A DNA stretch of 64,000 bases, taken from Pseudoxanthomonas suwonensis 11-1. Its GTDB lineage: Bacteria > Pseudomonadota > Gammaproteobacteria > Xanthomonadales > Xanthomonadaceae. This document shows, piece by piece, positions 27,158 to 37,099 of the stretch. Both the position numbers and the translations under genes were made by a program. The DNA lies in NCBI RefSeq assembly GCF_000185965.1, contig NC_014924.1, forward strand, positions 3,162,001 to 3,226,000, given 5' to 3'. The notes beneath the pieces are model-generated. The model was not told where the DNA came from, did no database searches, and saw only the letters and a program-made list of their open reading frames with translations. Numbering within the stretch: the stretch's first letter is position 1; the number at the start of each line of letters is the position of its first letter.

Positions 27158-28906
27158 TCAGCGCTTCTCGATCCGCGCGTGCGGGCCGAGGGTGGCGCCG
27201 ATGAAGCCGCCCGCCACGTCGGTGCTGAGGATGGTGCCGTCGGCGTCCTCTACCAGCCAGGTGACGCCCTGGCCGTCGCCGGCGTCGAAACCGAAGCCGT
27301 AGCTGCCCTCGTTGCCCTTGATGTGCAGGGTCAGCAGCTCGACCTCCTTCGCCGGCTGGCTGGCCACGACCTCGACCTCGCCACCGGCCTTCTTCTCCAG
27401 GAACACTTCCACGCCCTGGTCGCCGCCACGGCGCACGCCCAGGAAGTACCAGTGGTCGTCGCCCTGGAACGCGGCCAGGCCCGCGGCCACGCCGGGGGCC
27501 GGCAGCTCCATCGCGGTGCTGGCCTCGAACACCAGGTGCTGCTGGCGGCGCGCGTAGAAGGCCATGTTGGTCTTGGCGTCCAGGCGCTCGGGCAGCGGCC
27601 TGATCGCCAGCCAGCCCGGGCGCGAGCTGCCGTCGTACCACTCGGTCTTCGGCACGCGCGGGGTCATCCAGCCCTTGCCCAGCTCGACCGTGTCGAACTC
27701 GTCGCGCCAGGTGAAGTTGCCGGTCATCGGCGCCTGGTCGACCGGCTTCTTCATGAAGGACGGGCCCGGCAGCGCATAGGGGATCTTCTCCCCGTGCGGC
27801 AGGATCACCGGCCAGCCGTCCTTCCAGGTCACCGGCAGCAGGAACGCCTCGCGGCCGGTGTTGTAGTGGTCCACGCCGTAGTTGCGGCTGGCCAGGAAGG
27901 TCGCCCACCAGCTGCCGTCCGGACCCTGCACCAGGTCGGCATGGCCGGCGTTGGTGATCGGCAGCTCGCGGTTGGGATCGAGGTCGCGCTGGGTCAGGAT
28001 CGGGTTGTCGGCATAGGGCTCGTACGGGCCCCAGACATCGCGGCTGCGCAGGATCACCTGCGAGTGCTGCGGACCGGTGCCGCCCTCGGCGTCGCACAGG
28101 TAGTACCAGCCATCGACCTTGTAGATGTGCGGGCCTTCGATCCAGATCGGGTTCTCCTCCGGCTTCACGCCGCCGTCGATCAGCACCTTGCGCGGACCGA
28201 ACGGCTTGCCGTTGGCGATGTCGATCTCCTGCAGCCAGATCGCGCGGTGGCCGTCGTAGCGCACCGGCACTTCCGGCTCGTCGTTGTTGAGGATGTAGAC
28301 CTTGCCGTCGTCATCGAAGAACAGCGACGGATCGATGCCGCCGATGGTCGGCAGCCACACCGGGTCCGACCACGGGCCGGCCGGATCCTTGGCGGTGACG
28401 AAGAAGTTGCCACCGGCGTCGACCGAGGTGTTGACCACGTAGAACGTGCCGTCGTGGAACTCGATCGCCGGGGCGAACACGCCACGCGACATGCCGAGGC
28501 CGTCGAAGTCCAGCTGGCCCGGGCGGTGGATCGCGTTGCCGACCTGCTTCCAGTGCACCAGGTCCTCGCTCTCGAACACGGGGATGCCGGGGAAGAACGA
28601 GAAGGTCGAGGCCACCAGGTAGAACTTGCCGTTGGCGGCGGTGACGCTGGGATCGGAATGGAAGCCGGCCAGCACCGGGTTGCGGTAGTGGCCCTCCGGC
28701 AGCGGAGCCTCGAACGCGGCGTCGCGGCCGGTGTACTCGAACCAGTCGAAATGCACCGGGGCCGCGTCGGTACCGGCCGTGGCCCGGGCCGATTCCTCGC
28801 CGGCGGGCTTGCCGCCGCAGGCGGCCAGCGCCAGCGCGGCCGCGGCGACGGCGAGCAGGCGGAGGGAGGTGCCGCGACGTGGGCGGCGGGCGCTGCGCTT
28901 GTTCAT
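27158..28906 (-). CDS. GH43 beta-xylosidase/arabinofuranosidase lipoprotein
   Basis: A 582-residue lipoprotein; lipobox LAAC with Cys30 and Gly at +2, so probably outer-membrane anchored. The five-bladed propeller carries Asp85 (FHSDPSVT, base), Asp191 (GGIDPSLF) and Glu256 (IEGPHIYK, acid). From about residue 375 a beta-sandwich domain typical of GH43 xylosidases follows. Start ATG 28906 has GGAGC upstream; an in-frame ATG 13 codons earlier would spoil the signal. It should release xylose or arabinose from oligosaccharides in the periplasm. Confidence 0.88.
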   Translation of the reverse strand: MNKRSARRPRRGTSLRLLAVAAAALALAACGGKPAGEESARATAGTDAAPVHFDWFEYTGRDAAFEAPLPEGHYRNPVLAGFHSDPSVTAANGKFYLVASTFSFFPGIPVFESEDLVHWKQVGNAIHRPGQLDFDGLGMSRGVFAPAIEFHDGTFYVVNTSVDAGGNFFVTAKDPAGPWSDPVWLPTIGGIDPSLFFDDDGKVYILNNDEPEVPVRYDGHRAIWLQEIDIANGKPFGPRKVLIDGGVKPEENPIWIEGPHIYKVDGWYYLCDAEGGTGPQHSQVILRSRDVWGPYEPYADNPILTQRDLDPNRELPITNAGHADLVQGPDGSWWATFLASRNYGVDHYNTGREAFLLPVTWKDGWPVILPHGEKIPYALPGPSFMKKPVDQAPMTGNFTWRDEFDTVELGKGWMTPRVPKTEWYDGSSRPGWLAIRPLPERLDAKTNMAFYARRQQHLVFEASTAMELPAPGVAAGLAAFQGDDHWYFLGVRRGGDQGVEVFLEKKAGGEVEVVASQPAKEVELLTLHIKGNEGSYGFGFDAGDGQGVTWLVEDADGTILSTDVAGGFIGATLGPHARIEKR

Positions 28907-28932
28907 TGTTGCTCCGTGTCTATGCGTTTGGT

Positions 28933-30189
28933 TTACCAGTCCCACATCGAGCCGTCTTCCAGGCGCGCGATCGGCAACTGCTTGGGCGAGTACGGGTATT
29001 TCGCGGCCAGATCCTCGTCGATGTCCACGCCGATGCCCGGGGTGTCGCCGACGTGCAGGCGGCCGTTGCGCAGCACGTAGTCGTGCGGGAACACCGCGTC
29101 GGTCTCGTCGGTATGGAACATGTATTCCTGGATGCCGAAGTTCGGCACCCAGGTGTCGAAGTGCAGCGCCGCGCCCATGGTCACCGGCGACAGGTCGGTG
29201 GCGCCATGGAAGCCGGTGCGCACCTGGTGCAGGGCGGCGAAGTCGGCCAGCCGGCGCAGGTGGGTGATGCCGCCGCCATGGACGATGGTGGTGCGGATGT
29301 AGTCGACCAGCTGGTTCTCGATCAGGTGCTTGCAGTCCCAGATCGAGTTGAACACCTCGCCCACCGCCAGCGCGGTGACCGAGTGCTTGCGGATCAGCTC
29401 GAACGACTTCTGGTTCTCGGCGGGGGTCGCGTCCTCCAGCCAGAACAGGCGGTAGGGCTCGAGCGACTTGGCCAGGCGCGCGGCCTCGATCGGGCTGAGG
29501 CGGTGGTGCACGTCGTGCAGCAGCTCCACGTCCGGGCCGTGGTCGGCGCGCAGCTGCTCGAACAGCTTCGGCACCACGTCCAGGTAGCGCGGGGTGTTCC
29601 AGGTGGTCTCCAGCGGCAGCTCGCTCTCGGCCGGTTCATAGCCCTTGGCATTGGAGACACCGTAGGCCTTCTTGATGCCCGGCACGCCGCACTGCGCGCG
29701 GACCGCGAGGAAGCCCTGCTCGATGAAGCGGCCCACCGCATCGGAGGCCTCGGCGATGTCGCGGCCGTTGGCGTGGCCGTAGACCAGCGCGCCTTCGCGC
29801 GAGCGGCCGCCCAGCAGCTGGTAGACCGGCATGCCGGCCATCTTGCCGAGGATGTCCCACAGGGCCACGTCGACCGCGGCGATCGCGCTCATCGTGACCG
29901 GGCCACGGCGCCAGTACGCACCGCGGTACAGGAACTGCCACATGTCCTCGATCCGCCCGGCGTCGCGGCCGATCAGGTTCGGCACCACGTGGTCCTGCAG
30001 GTACGAGGCCACGGCCAGCTCGCGGCCGTTGAGGGTGGCATCGCCCAGGCCGTACACGCCCGAGCGGGTGGTGATCTTCAGAGTGACGAAGTTGCGGCCC
30101 GGGCAGGTGACGATGACCTTGGCATCGACGATCTCGCGGTCATTCTTCGAGCCGTGGGGGGTGGTTTCGGTGGGGATCTGGCTGCTCAT
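28933..30189 (-). CDS. manD: D-mannonate dehydratase, ManD (enolase superfamily)
   Basis: A 418-residue mandelate-racemase/enolase-superfamily protein of the ManD (RspA-like) type, converting D-mannonate to 2-keto-3-deoxy-D-gluconate. Metal ligands and catalytic residues sit in [20 protein letters not shown] and VGEVFNSIW. It replaces the unrelated UxuA used by E. coli. Start ATG 30189. It lies 11 nt after the esterase stop and 26 nt before the GH43 gene. No KDG kinase or KDPG aldolase is in the window to take the product on. Confidence 0.9.
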   Translation of the reverse strand: MSSQIPTETTPHGSKNDREIVDAKVIVTCPGRNFVTLKITTRSGVYGLGDATLNGRELAVASYLQDHVVPNLIGRDAGRIEDMWQFLYRGAYWRRGPVTMSAIAAVDVALWDILGKMAGMPVYQLLGGRSREGALVYGHANGRDIAEASDAVGRFIEQGFLAVRAQCGVPGIKKAYGVSNAKGYEPAESELPLETTWNTPRYLDVVPKLFEQLRADHGPDVELLHDVHHRLSPIEAARLAKSLEPYRLFWLEDATPAENQKSFELIRKHSVTALAVGEVFNSIWDCKHLIENQLVDYIRTTIVHGGGITHLRRLADFAALHQVRTGFHGATDLSPVTMGAALHFDTWVPNFGIQEYMFHTDETDAVFPHDYVLRNGRLHVGDTPGIGVDIDEDLAAKYPYSPKQLPIARLEDGSMWDW

Positions 30190-30200
30190 CGTGCTTCTCG

Positions 30201-32180
30201 TCACTTCGCCTGCGGGGCAACGGGGAATTCGAACGGACCGGCGGGCATGCCGTCGGCGTCGTACAGGGTGCAAACCGGGCTGTCGGCCCAGCAATAGCGG
30301 ATGCGCGTGGCCTGCGCGGCGTTGGACGCCTGCAGGGCCACGCGGTTGCCGCGGATCTCGGCACGCGCGTACTGGCAGCTGCCGGCATCGGCGCCGCACA
30401 GCTCGAATCCGATCGGGGACCCGGCGCTGTACGCCACCAGTTCGCCGCCGACGTCGCCGAACTCGACCACGACGGCATCGCCATCACGCGCGGCCGCGCG
30501 CGGCACCGGGCCGGACGGGGCGATGCGCTCGCCGTACACCGCCTGGCGCGCGGCCTGCGCCAGGCGCTTGCCGACCTGCTGCTTGTTGGCCGGATGGATG
30601 TCGTAGCGGTCGCCGATGTCGATCGCCACGGCCAGGCCGGAGCGTGCGTCCTCGGCCGCCACCACGCGCTGGGCCTCGCGTACGCCGGCCCAGCCGCTTT
30701 CGGTGGGACGGGTCGGGGCCGGGCCGTAGTTGGCCAGCTGCACCACCAGGAAGCCCAGCTCCTTGCCGAACTGGCGGCGCCAGTCGCTGCGCAGGGCGCG
30801 CAGCAGGTCGGCATAACGCTCCGGCTCGCCGGTGTTGGACTCGCCCTGGTACCACAGCGCGCCCTTGAAGCCATGCCCGACGAGCGGGGCGATCATGCCG
30901 TTGTACAGGGTGGTCATGCCGGCAGCACTCTGCCACGGCGCGCGCGGCGGCTCGGCGATGCCGCCCGGCGCGATGCGGTAGCTCCAGCGCGCATCCAGCT
31001 GCAGCCGGGTGCCATCGGCCAGGCGCACGGCATGGATCGAGGCCGGGCCGGACAGGCCGCCCTCGCGGTAGGTATCCAGCACGTTCACCACCACGGTGTT
31101 CGTGCCCGCCTTCAGCAGGCCGGGCGGCAGGCGGTACTCGCGGCCGCCGCCGGCGCCATAGGTGCTGCCCACGGCCTGGCCATTGACCCAGGTCATGTCG
31201 ACCTCGTCGGCCGGACCCAGCTCGAGCACGGCCTCCTGCGCGGCCTGTGCCTCGTCGAGGCTGACCGTGGTGCGGTACCAGACCATGCCGTTGTAGTCGG
31301 CCAGGGCCGGCACGCCCCACTGCTCCCAGGCGCCCAGCTGCGCCGGCGCCTGCTTCCAGCCGTCGCCCGCGCCCGTCCAGGGCTGGTCGGCGGCCTCGCT
31401 GCCGGCCTCGCGGCTCCACCAGGCCTGCCAGAACGCGCCCCACCGGCCGAGGCCGGCCAGCTCGTCCTTGCCATAGGTATCCAGCACGGCCAGCTCGCCG
31501 TCGTACCAGGACAGCGCCTTCAGCCCTTCGGCGCTGATCCAGGGCTGGATCTTCGCGCCACCCCAGGAGGCGTTGACCAGGCCCATGGGCACGTCGACGG
31601 TCTTCTGCAGCTCGCGGGCGAAGAAGTAGCAGGCCGCGGAGAAGTCACGGACCGATTCGGTATCGACCGGCTTCCACGCCACCGGCTGGGTGAACTCGCG
31701 CTGCGGCTCGACCTGGGCCACCTGCGGCACGGTCAGCAGGCGGATGCGGTCGTTGCCGGCGCCGGCCAGCTCCGCGCGCGCGTCCAGCGATCGCCACACC
31801 TGCAGCTCCATGTTCGACTGGCCCGAGCACAGCCACACGTCGCCGACCATCACGTCGGACACGCGCTGGGTGGCGTCGCCGGCCTGCGCGACCAGGGTGT
31901 AGGGACCACCGGCCTTGAGCGCCGGCAGGCTCGCCTCCCACTGGCCGTCGTCGCCGGCGCGCACGCGAGCGCGCTTGCCGGCGATCTCGACCTTCACCTG
32001 CGCGCCCGGCTCGGCGCGGCCCCAGACCTTCAGCGGCTGGTCGCGCTGGAGCACGGCGTGGTCCTGGAACAGCGAATGCAGCAGCGGCGTGGCCGCTGCG
32101 GTGGCGTCCTGGGCCTGTGCCAGCGGCGCAAGCGCCAGGCCGAGGGCCGCGGCGAGGTGGATCAGCTTGGTTTGGCTCAC
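30201..32180 (-). CDS. Sialate-O-acetylesterase-like SGNH esterase (probable acetylxylan esterase)
   Basis: A 659-residue exported SGNH esterase. Signal peptide ends after LAQAQ (~24). An Ig-like N-terminal domain precedes the nucleophile block CSGQSNM (~119); the hydrolase domain is split by a GH2-like jelly-roll (around 280-390) and resumes with [21 protein letters not shown] block supplies the Asp/His. The family is annotated 9-O-acetylesterase, but in xylan loci such proteins are candidates for removing acetyl groups from glucuronoxylan. ATGA overlap with the GH67 gene. Confidence 0.82.
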   Translation of the reverse strand: MSQTKLIHLAAALGLALAPLAQAQDATAAATPLLHSLFQDHAVLQRDQPLKVWGRAEPGAQVKVEIAGKRARVRAGDDGQWEASLPALKAGGPYTLVAQAGDATQRVSDVMVGDVWLCSGQSNMELQVWRSLDARAELAGAGNDRIRLLTVPQVAQVEPQREFTQPVAWKPVDTESVRDFSAACYFFARELQKTVDVPMGLVNASWGGAKIQPWISAEGLKALSWYDGELAVLDTYGKDELAGLGRWGAFWQAWWSREAGSEAADQPWTGAGDGWKQAPAQLGAWEQWGVPALADYNGMVWYRTTVSLDEAQAAQEAVLELGPADEVDMTWVNGQAVGSTYGAGGGREYRLPPGLLKAGTNTVVVNVLDTYREGGLSGPASIHAVRLADGTRLQLDARWSYRIAPGGIAEPPRAPWQSAAGMTTLYNGMIAPLVGHGFKGALWYQGESNTGEPERYADLLRALRSDWRRQFGKELGFLVVQLANYGPAPTRPTESGWAGVREAQRVVAAEDARSGLAVAIDIGDRYDIHPANKQQVGKRLAQAARQAVYGERIAPSGPVPRAAARDGDAVVVEFGDVGGELVAYSAGSPIGFELCGADAGSCQYARAEIRGNRVALQASNAAQATRIRYCWADSPVCTLYDADGMPAGPFEFPVAPQAK

Positions 32181-34378
32181 TTGCCGTCTCCGGGTGCGAA
32201 CGGGAACTGCAGGGACTTGTAGTACTCCACGTCATGCGGGGGCTCGGCTTCGCCGGCCGGCAGCGGACGCCTGGAGAAGGTCTGGAAGTAGGCCACGCTG
32301 GCATCGCGCCACCACTGCGCCTCCTTCTCCTGGATGCCGAGGAACACCGCGACCTGGTGGTGGCGCTCCTGGTCGACCTTGCCTTCCAGCGTGGACCAGG
32401 TGCGGCGCATGCCGCGCACGTAATCCACGCCGCGGCCGTAGCGGCTGACCAGCTCGTCCCACAGGCTGCGGCCGGAGGCCATGCGGTGGTCCCACGGCAC
32501 GTGGTGGAACCACAGCAGGAAGTCTTCCGGCACGGTGTCGATGCTGCCGAACTGCTCCGCCACCGGCGGCGCGTACTGGGCCACGGCATTGCTGCCGGTG
32601 GCGCTGCGGTCGAAGCCGATGCCGCGCGCGTCGGCGCGGTGGTAGTAGACCGAGGTCCAGTCCGCGCGCGGACCGCCCTCGACCCACGGACCCGGGCCGT
32701 AATGGTGGCCACGGCCCATCAGGTGGTGCAGGCCCAGCGGAGTCATGTAGTCGACCACCGCCTGGTGCGAGCCCATCATCATCGACACCACCGGCTCGAC
32801 CACGGCCGGGTCGGTGGAGAAGGTCATGCGCGCCCAGTCGCGGGCGATCTCCTCGGCGCTGGCGTGCGGATCCCAGGCCATGCGGCCGTACACGTACCAG
32901 TTGGCCTGGTCGAAGTGGGAGCCGCTCCAGTTGCGGTCCACGCCGATGTTGGCCACGCCGGCCATGCCGGTCAGCGCGTGGCTTTCCAGCGAGCCGTCGA
33001 TGATCTTCGCCACCGTGGAGCCGGGACCGCGCGCATGGGTGTCGGCGCGCAGCACTTCCTCGTACATCGGGCCCAGGTACACCAGGTGGGTGGCGAAACC
33101 CAGGTACTCCTTGGTGATCTGGAACTCCATCATCAGCGGCGTCCTCGGCATCGCGCCGAACAGCGGGTGGAACGGCTCGCGCGGCTGGAAGTCGATCGCG
33201 CCGTTCTTGACCTGCACCAGCACGTTGTCGGCGAACACGCCGTCATGCGGGACGAACTCGGTGTAGGCCTGCTTGGCGCGGTCGTCCGGCTCCTCGTGCG
33301 AGTACACGAAAGCGCGCCACATCACGATGCCACCGTGCGGCGCCAGCGCCTCGGCCAGCATGTTGGCGCCGTCGGCGTGGTTGCGGCCGTAGTCCTGCGG
33401 ACCGGGCTGGCCCTCGGAATTGGCCTTGACCAGGAAGCCGCCGAAATCAGGGATGGTGCGGTAGATCTCGTCGGCCTTGTCCTTCCACCACTGGCGCACC
33501 GCCGGGTCCAGCGGATCGGCGGTCGCAAGGCCACCGATCTCGATCGGTGCGCTGAAGCGGGCACTGAGGTAGACCTTGATGCCGTACGCGCGGAACACCG
33601 AGGCCAGCGCCGCCGTCTTTTCCAGGTACAGCGGTGTCAAAGCCTGGGCGCTTGTATTGACGTTGTTGAGCACGGTGCCGTTGATGCCGATCGAGGCATT
33701 GGCGCGGGCGTAGTCGGTGTAGCGCGGATCCAGCCAGTCCGGCAGCCTGTGCCAGTCCCAGATCGATTCCCCGGCATAGCCACGCTCTACGTAGCGGTCC
33801 AGGTTGTCCCAGTGGTTGAGCACGCGCAGCTTGACCCTGGGCGACTCGCGCACGTCCACGCCGGCCAGCGGCTCTCCGGACTGCACCAGCCGCAGCAGGT
33901 GGAAGCTGCCGTACAGCGCGCCGACGTCGCTGTTGGCGGCGACCACGGTGGCCTTGCGCCCGTCGATGCGGGCCTCGCGGATCAGGTAGCCCTCCTCGCC
34001 CAGGCCTTCGAGGTCGCCCTGCAGCGAGGCCAGCTGCGGCACCGAGGCGGGGGTACCGACCACCAGCGCGCCATTGCGGCGTACAGCCGCCGCCTGCGCC
34101 GGCTCACGCCCCAGCAGGCCGCCAAGGCCACGCACCAGTTCGTCGCGCGCCGCCTGCTGGGTCGGAGTCTGCACCGGGGCCACCAGCTCGGCGCCGAGCT
34201 CCCGGTACTGCCTGGCCTGGGCCTCCGGCAGCGGCTTGTAGCGCAGCCACAGGTCGTAGCCGTCCTCGGCCAGCGCCGGCAGCGCGAAGGTCCAGGCCAG
34301 CAGCATGAGCAGCAGGGCCGGGAGGCCACGGGAGGCGGCAGGATGTCGTGGGGGGGCGGTTCGTGCTATCGATATCAC
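32177..34378 (-). CDS. aguA: GH67 alpha-glucuronidase
   Basis: A 733-residue family 67 enzyme releasing (4-O-methyl)glucuronate from the non-reducing end of aldouronic acids. Conserved blocks: [10 protein letters not shown] with acid Glu322, [13 protein letters not shown] and [12 protein letters not shown] with the paired catalytic carboxylates. No ATG gives a good N-terminus, so I chose GTG 34378: AAGGTG lies 7 nt upstream and a long n-region plus hydrophobic core ([10 protein letters not shown]) ends at LALPALA. First gene of a ten-gene minus-strand operon. A signal peptide suggests periplasmic action. An operator-like palindrome covers its start codon. Confidence 0.9.
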   Translation of the reverse strand: MISIARTAPPRHPAASRGLPALLLMLLAWTFALPALAEDGYDLWLRYKPLPEAQARQYRELGAELVAPVQTPTQQAARDELVRGLGGLLGREPAQAAAVRRNGALVVGTPASVPQLASLQGDLEGLGEEGYLIREARIDGRKATVVAANSDVGALYGSFHLLRLVQSGEPLAGVDVRESPRVKLRVLNHWDNLDRYVERGYAGESIWDWHRLPDWLDPRYTDYARANASIGINGTVLNNVNTSAQALTPLYLEKTAALASVFRAYGIKVYLSARFSAPIEIGGLATADPLDPAVRQWWKDKADEIYRTIPDFGGFLVKANSEGQPGPQDYGRNHADGANMLAEALAPHGGIVMWRAFVYSHEEPDDRAKQAYTEFVPHDGVFADNVLVQVKNGAIDFQPREPFHPLFGAMPRTPLMMEFQITKEYLGFATHLVYLGPMYEEVLRADTHARGPGSTVAKIIDGSLESHALTGMAGVANIGVDRNWSGSHFDQANWYVYGRMAWDPHASAEEIARDWARMTFSTDPAVVEPVVSMMMGSHQAVVDYMTPLGLHHLMGRGHHYGPGPWVEGGPRADWTSVYYHRADARGIGFDRSATGSNAVAQYAPPVAEQFGSIDTVPEDFLLWFHHVPWDHRMASGRSLWDELVSRYGRGVDYVRGMRRTWSTLEGKVDQERHHQVAVFLGIQEKEAQWWRDASVAYFQTFSRRPLPAGEAEPPHDVEYYKSLQFPFAPGDGK
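34364..34377. promoter_or_regulatory. LacI-family operator, full consensus, at GH67 start
   Basis: TGCTATCGATATCA (minus strand TGATATCGATAGCA) extends to a 16-bp inverted repeat, 34363-34378, with a single mismatched pair and central CG. It is nearly the same as the site in front of exuT. It covers the GTG start of the GH67 gene and faces the divergent lacI gene, a good place for repression of the operon and for autoregulation. Confidence 0.7.
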
Positions 34379-34475
34379 TTCGTTACACCTTGGTTTCGCG
34401 GGGCCACAGACCCCGTGCGAGCGCAAAGGGAACCGCAGGGCGCACGCGCGCCGCAGTCCGTCGGGAGAGAAGGAT

Positions 34476-35537
34476 TTGGCCACTACCAGCAAGTCGGCGC
34501 GCCGCAAGGGGCGTGCAGTCACCATCCATGAAGTGGCCGCCGCGGCCGAAGTCTCGCCGATGACGGTGTCGCGGGTGATCAACGGCAACGCCAACGTGCG
34601 TCCGGCCACCCGCGAGCAGGTCATGCGCGCGGTGCGCGAACTCGGCTACACGCCCAACCTGGCGGCACGCTCGCTGGCCGCCGCGCAGGGCACGCGGATA
34701 GCGCTGATCTACACCAACCCGTCGGGTGCCTACCTCAGCGAGCTGCTGGTCGGCGCCCTGCGGGGCGCGGCGCGCTGCGCGGTGCAGCTGGTCGTCGACA
34801 GCTGGGACGGACTCAGCGCCGAGGCCGAGCGCAGCGCCGCCCGCGCCCTCGGGCGCAGCGTCGCCGGCGTGCTGCTGCCGCCGCCGCTGTGCGAATCCAA
34901 GGGCGTGGTGGCCGAACTGGTGGCCGCCGACGTGCCGGTGGTCGCACTGGCCTCGGCCCGCTTCGGCGACGACGTCTCGCACGTGCGCATCGACGATTTC
35001 CGCGCCGGCCGCGAGATCACCGAGTACCTCCTGTCGCTGGGCCACACCCGGATCGGCTTCATCAAGGGCCACCCGAACCAGACCGCCAGCACGCGGCGAT
35101 TCGAGGGTTTCCAGGCGGCGCTGGCCACGGCCGGCATCAGCCTGGACAGCGGCCTGGTCCAGCAGGGCTACTTCACCTACCGCTCCGGACTGGAGGCGGC
35201 GGAGAAGCTGCTCGCGCGCAGGAAGCCGCCGACCGCGATCTTCGCCAGCAACGACGACATGGCCGCGGCCGTGGTCTCGGTCGCGCACCGGCGCGGCCTG
35301 GAAGTGCCGCGCGACCTCTCGGTGGTCGGCTACGACGACACCTCCGCGGCCACCACCGTGTGGCCCGAGCTGAGCACGGTGCGGCAGCCGATCGCGTCCA
35401 TGGCCGATTCGGCCATGGACATCCTGGTGCGCGCGATCAACCGCAAGGAGAAGGACGTGCACATGGTCGTCGACCACGTCGTGGCCCACGAACTGGTGAG
35501 GCGGGACTCGGTGGCCCCGCCGGCCAGCCAGGACTGA
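34476..35537 (+). CDS. LacI-family transcriptional regulator (XylR/UxuR-like)
   Basis: A 353-residue LacI-type repressor. The N-terminal helix-turn-helix is [20 protein letters not shown] (about 16-35), with hinge helix near PNLAARSLA, then a sugar-binding domain. Start is probably TTG 34476, following GGGAG/AAGGA, since no ATG or GTG gives a sensible N-terminus. Divergent from the ten-gene GH67 operon and convergent with xylE. LacI proteins bind palindromes with central CG, and such sites lie in front of three transcription units here, making it the likely local regulator. Effector (xylose, xylobiose or a uronate) cannot be read from sequence. Confidence 0.88.
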   Translation: MATTSKSARRKGRAVTIHEVAAAAEVSPMTVSRVINGNANVRPATREQVMRAVRELGYTPNLAARSLAAAQGTRIALIYTNPSGAYLSELLVGALRGAARCAVQLVVDSWDGLSAEAERSAARALGRSVAGVLLPPPLCESKGVVAELVAADVPVVALASARFGDDVSHVRIDDFRAGREITEYLLSLGHTRIGFIKGHPNQTASTRRFEGFQAALATAGISLDSGLVQQGYFTYRSGLEAAEKLLARRKPPTAIFASNDDMAAAVVSVAHRRGLEVPRDLSVVGYDDTSAATTVWPELSTVRQPIASMADSAMDILVRAINRKEKDVHMVVDHVVAHELVRRDSVAPPASQD

Positions 35538-35562
35538 GACGGGGCCGCCACCCATCCCCGTC
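35538..35562. terminator. Convergent stem-loop between lacI and xylE
   Basis: GACGGGG (35538-35544) pairs with CCCCGTC (35556-35562) around an 11-nt loop, right between the two convergent stop codons. Only short pyrimidine runs follow (ATCCTTCCATCT), so it is a weak bidirectional terminator candidate. Confidence 0.45.
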
Positions 35563-37003
35563 ATCCTTCCATCTGCTCCAGCTCGCGCCCGCGGGTTTCG
35601 CGGACGAAGCGCAGCACGAAGAACACCGACAGCACCGCCGCCGCCGCGTACAGGCCGTAGGCCGCCGCCAGGCCGATGCCGGCCAGCAGCATCGGGAAGG
35701 TCCAGGTGATGACGAAGTTCGCCACCCACTGCGCCAGGCCCGCCACCGCCAGGCCCGAGCCGCGGATCTGGTTGGGGAACATCTCGCCCAGCATCACCCA
35801 CATCACCGGGCCCCACGAGGCGTTGAAGAACACCACGTAGGCGTTGGCCGCCACCAGCGCCACCAGGCCCATCTGCCCCGGCAGCTGCAGCTTGCCGGCC
35901 GCGTCCAGGGTGCCGGTGGAGAACGCCCAGGCCACGATGCCCAGGGTCACCGCCATGCCCGCCGAACCCACCCACAGCAGCGGCTTGCGACCGACCTTGT
36001 CCACCAGCACGATCGTCACCAGGCAGGCACCGATGCTCAGCGCGCCGGACAGCACGTTGATCAGCAGCGCGTCGTTCTCCGAGAAGCCCACCGCCTGCCA
36101 CAGCACCGCGCCGTAGTAGAACACCACGTTGATGCCCACCAGCTGCTGGAACGTGGCCAGGCCGATACCCACCCACACGATCGGCCGCACCTTGCCGGTG
36201 GCCTTGCTGATCAGGTCCGACAGGCGCGGACGGTGGTGGTCGGCCGCCAGCGAGGCGTCGATCTCGGCCAGCTTGCGCGCCCCGCCCTGCTCGCCGTACA
36301 GCCGCGCCAGCACCTTGGCCGCCTTGTCCTTCAGGCCACGGGCCACCAGGTAGCGCGGGCTCTCGGGGATGAAGAACAGCGCGCCCAGGAACAGGAAGGC
36401 CGGGGCCAGCTCGGCCCAGAACATCCAGCGCCAGGCCTCGTAGTCCCACCACAGCACCGCGGTCGAGGCGCCGGCATGGCCGGCCAGCCACCAGTTGCTC
36501 AGGAACGAGAAGAACAGGCCGGAGATGATCGCGATCTGCTGCACCGTGGCCAGGCGGCCGCGGTAGCGCGCCGGGGCGACCTCGGCGATGTAGGCCGGCG
36601 ACATCACGCTGGCCGCACCTACCGCCAGGCCACCGAGCACGCGGTAGACCACGAACTCGGCCGAGGAGGTGGCGATGCCCGAGCCCCAGGCCGAGACGAT
36701 GAAGAACACCGCCGCCCACAGCTGCATCGTGCGGCGGCCGTAGCGGTCGGCCAGGGTGCCGGCGAACCAGGCGCCGACCGCGCAGCCCAGCAGCATCGAG
36801 GCGACGTTGAAACCGGTCACCGCCGCGTCGGACTTGAACGCCGCGGTCAGGCCGTCGACCGTACCGTTGATCACGCCGCTGTCGTAGCCGAACAGGAAGC
36901 CACCGATGGTGGCCACCAGGCTGATCAGGATGATGAAACGCGTGTTCTCGCCGCCGGCTTCGATGTTCGTCGTGCCGGTCTGCGTGTTTTCAATAACCGC
37001 CAT
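35561..37003 (-). CDS. xylE: D-xylose:H+ symporter XylE-like (sugar porter MFS)
   Basis: A 480-residue sugar-porter family transporter with 12 expected membrane segments. Signatures include GYDSGVINGT in TM1, ADRYGRR, PESPRYLVARG after TM6, QQLVGINVVFYYG in TM7 and VDKVGRKPLL. In E. coli XylE the matching QQxxGIN block binds xylose. Last gene of xylB-xylA-xylE. GAGGGAGGGG precedes ATG. The 96-nt gap to xylA contains two GC-rich stem-loops. Specificity rests on the gene order. Confidence 0.9.
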   Translation of the reverse strand: MAVIENTQTGTTNIEAGGENTRFIILISLVATIGGFLFGYDSGVINGTVDGLTAAFKSDAAVTGFNVASMLLGCAVGAWFAGTLADRYGRRTMQLWAAVFFIVSAWGSGIATSSAEFVVYRVLGGLAVGAASVMSPAYIAEVAPARYRGRLATVQQIAIISGLFFSFLSNWWLAGHAGASTAVLWWDYEAWRWMFWAELAPAFLFLGALFFIPESPRYLVARGLKDKAAKVLARLYGEQGGARKLAEIDASLAADHHRPRLSDLISKATGKVRPIVWVGIGLATFQQLVGINVVFYYGAVLWQAVGFSENDALLINVLSGALSIGACLVTIVLVDKVGRKPLLWVGSAGMAVTLGIVAWAFSTGTLDAAGKLQLPGQMGLVALVAANAYVVFFNASWGPVMWVMLGEMFPNQIRGSGLAVAGLAQWVANFVITWTFPMLLAGIGLAAAYGLYAAAAVLSVFFVLRFVRETRGRELEQMEG

Positions 37004-37029
37004 CGGGGGCCCCTCCCTCGAGAATCCGC

Positions 37030-37058
37030 GCGCCCGCCGTGATGCGGCTGGCGGGCGC
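37030..37058 (-). repeat. Intercistronic stem-loop, xylA/xylE gap (1)
   Basis: GCGCCCGCC (37030-37038) and GGCGGGCGC (37050-37058) form a 9-bp stem with an 11-nt loop between xylA and xylE. There is no U-run. Confidence 0.55.
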
Positions 37059-37067
37059 GGCGCGGTC

Positions 37068-37089
37068 GCCGGGGCGCGGGCGCCCCGGC
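37068..37089 (-). repeat. Intercistronic stem-loop, xylA/xylE gap (2)
   Basis: A 22-nt inverted repeat, GCCGGGGCG - CGGG - CGCCCCGGC, lying 10 nt after the xylA stop. With the previous hairpin it forms a tandem pair like the one in the GH3/uxuB gap. Confidence 0.6.
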
Positions 37090-37099
37090 TCGTTTCGCG

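Noticed and set aside
30594-34531. Long plus-strand frames opposite the esterase and GH67 genes
   Set aside because: Shadows of conserved minus-strand enzymes; no signal, no SD, no motifs.
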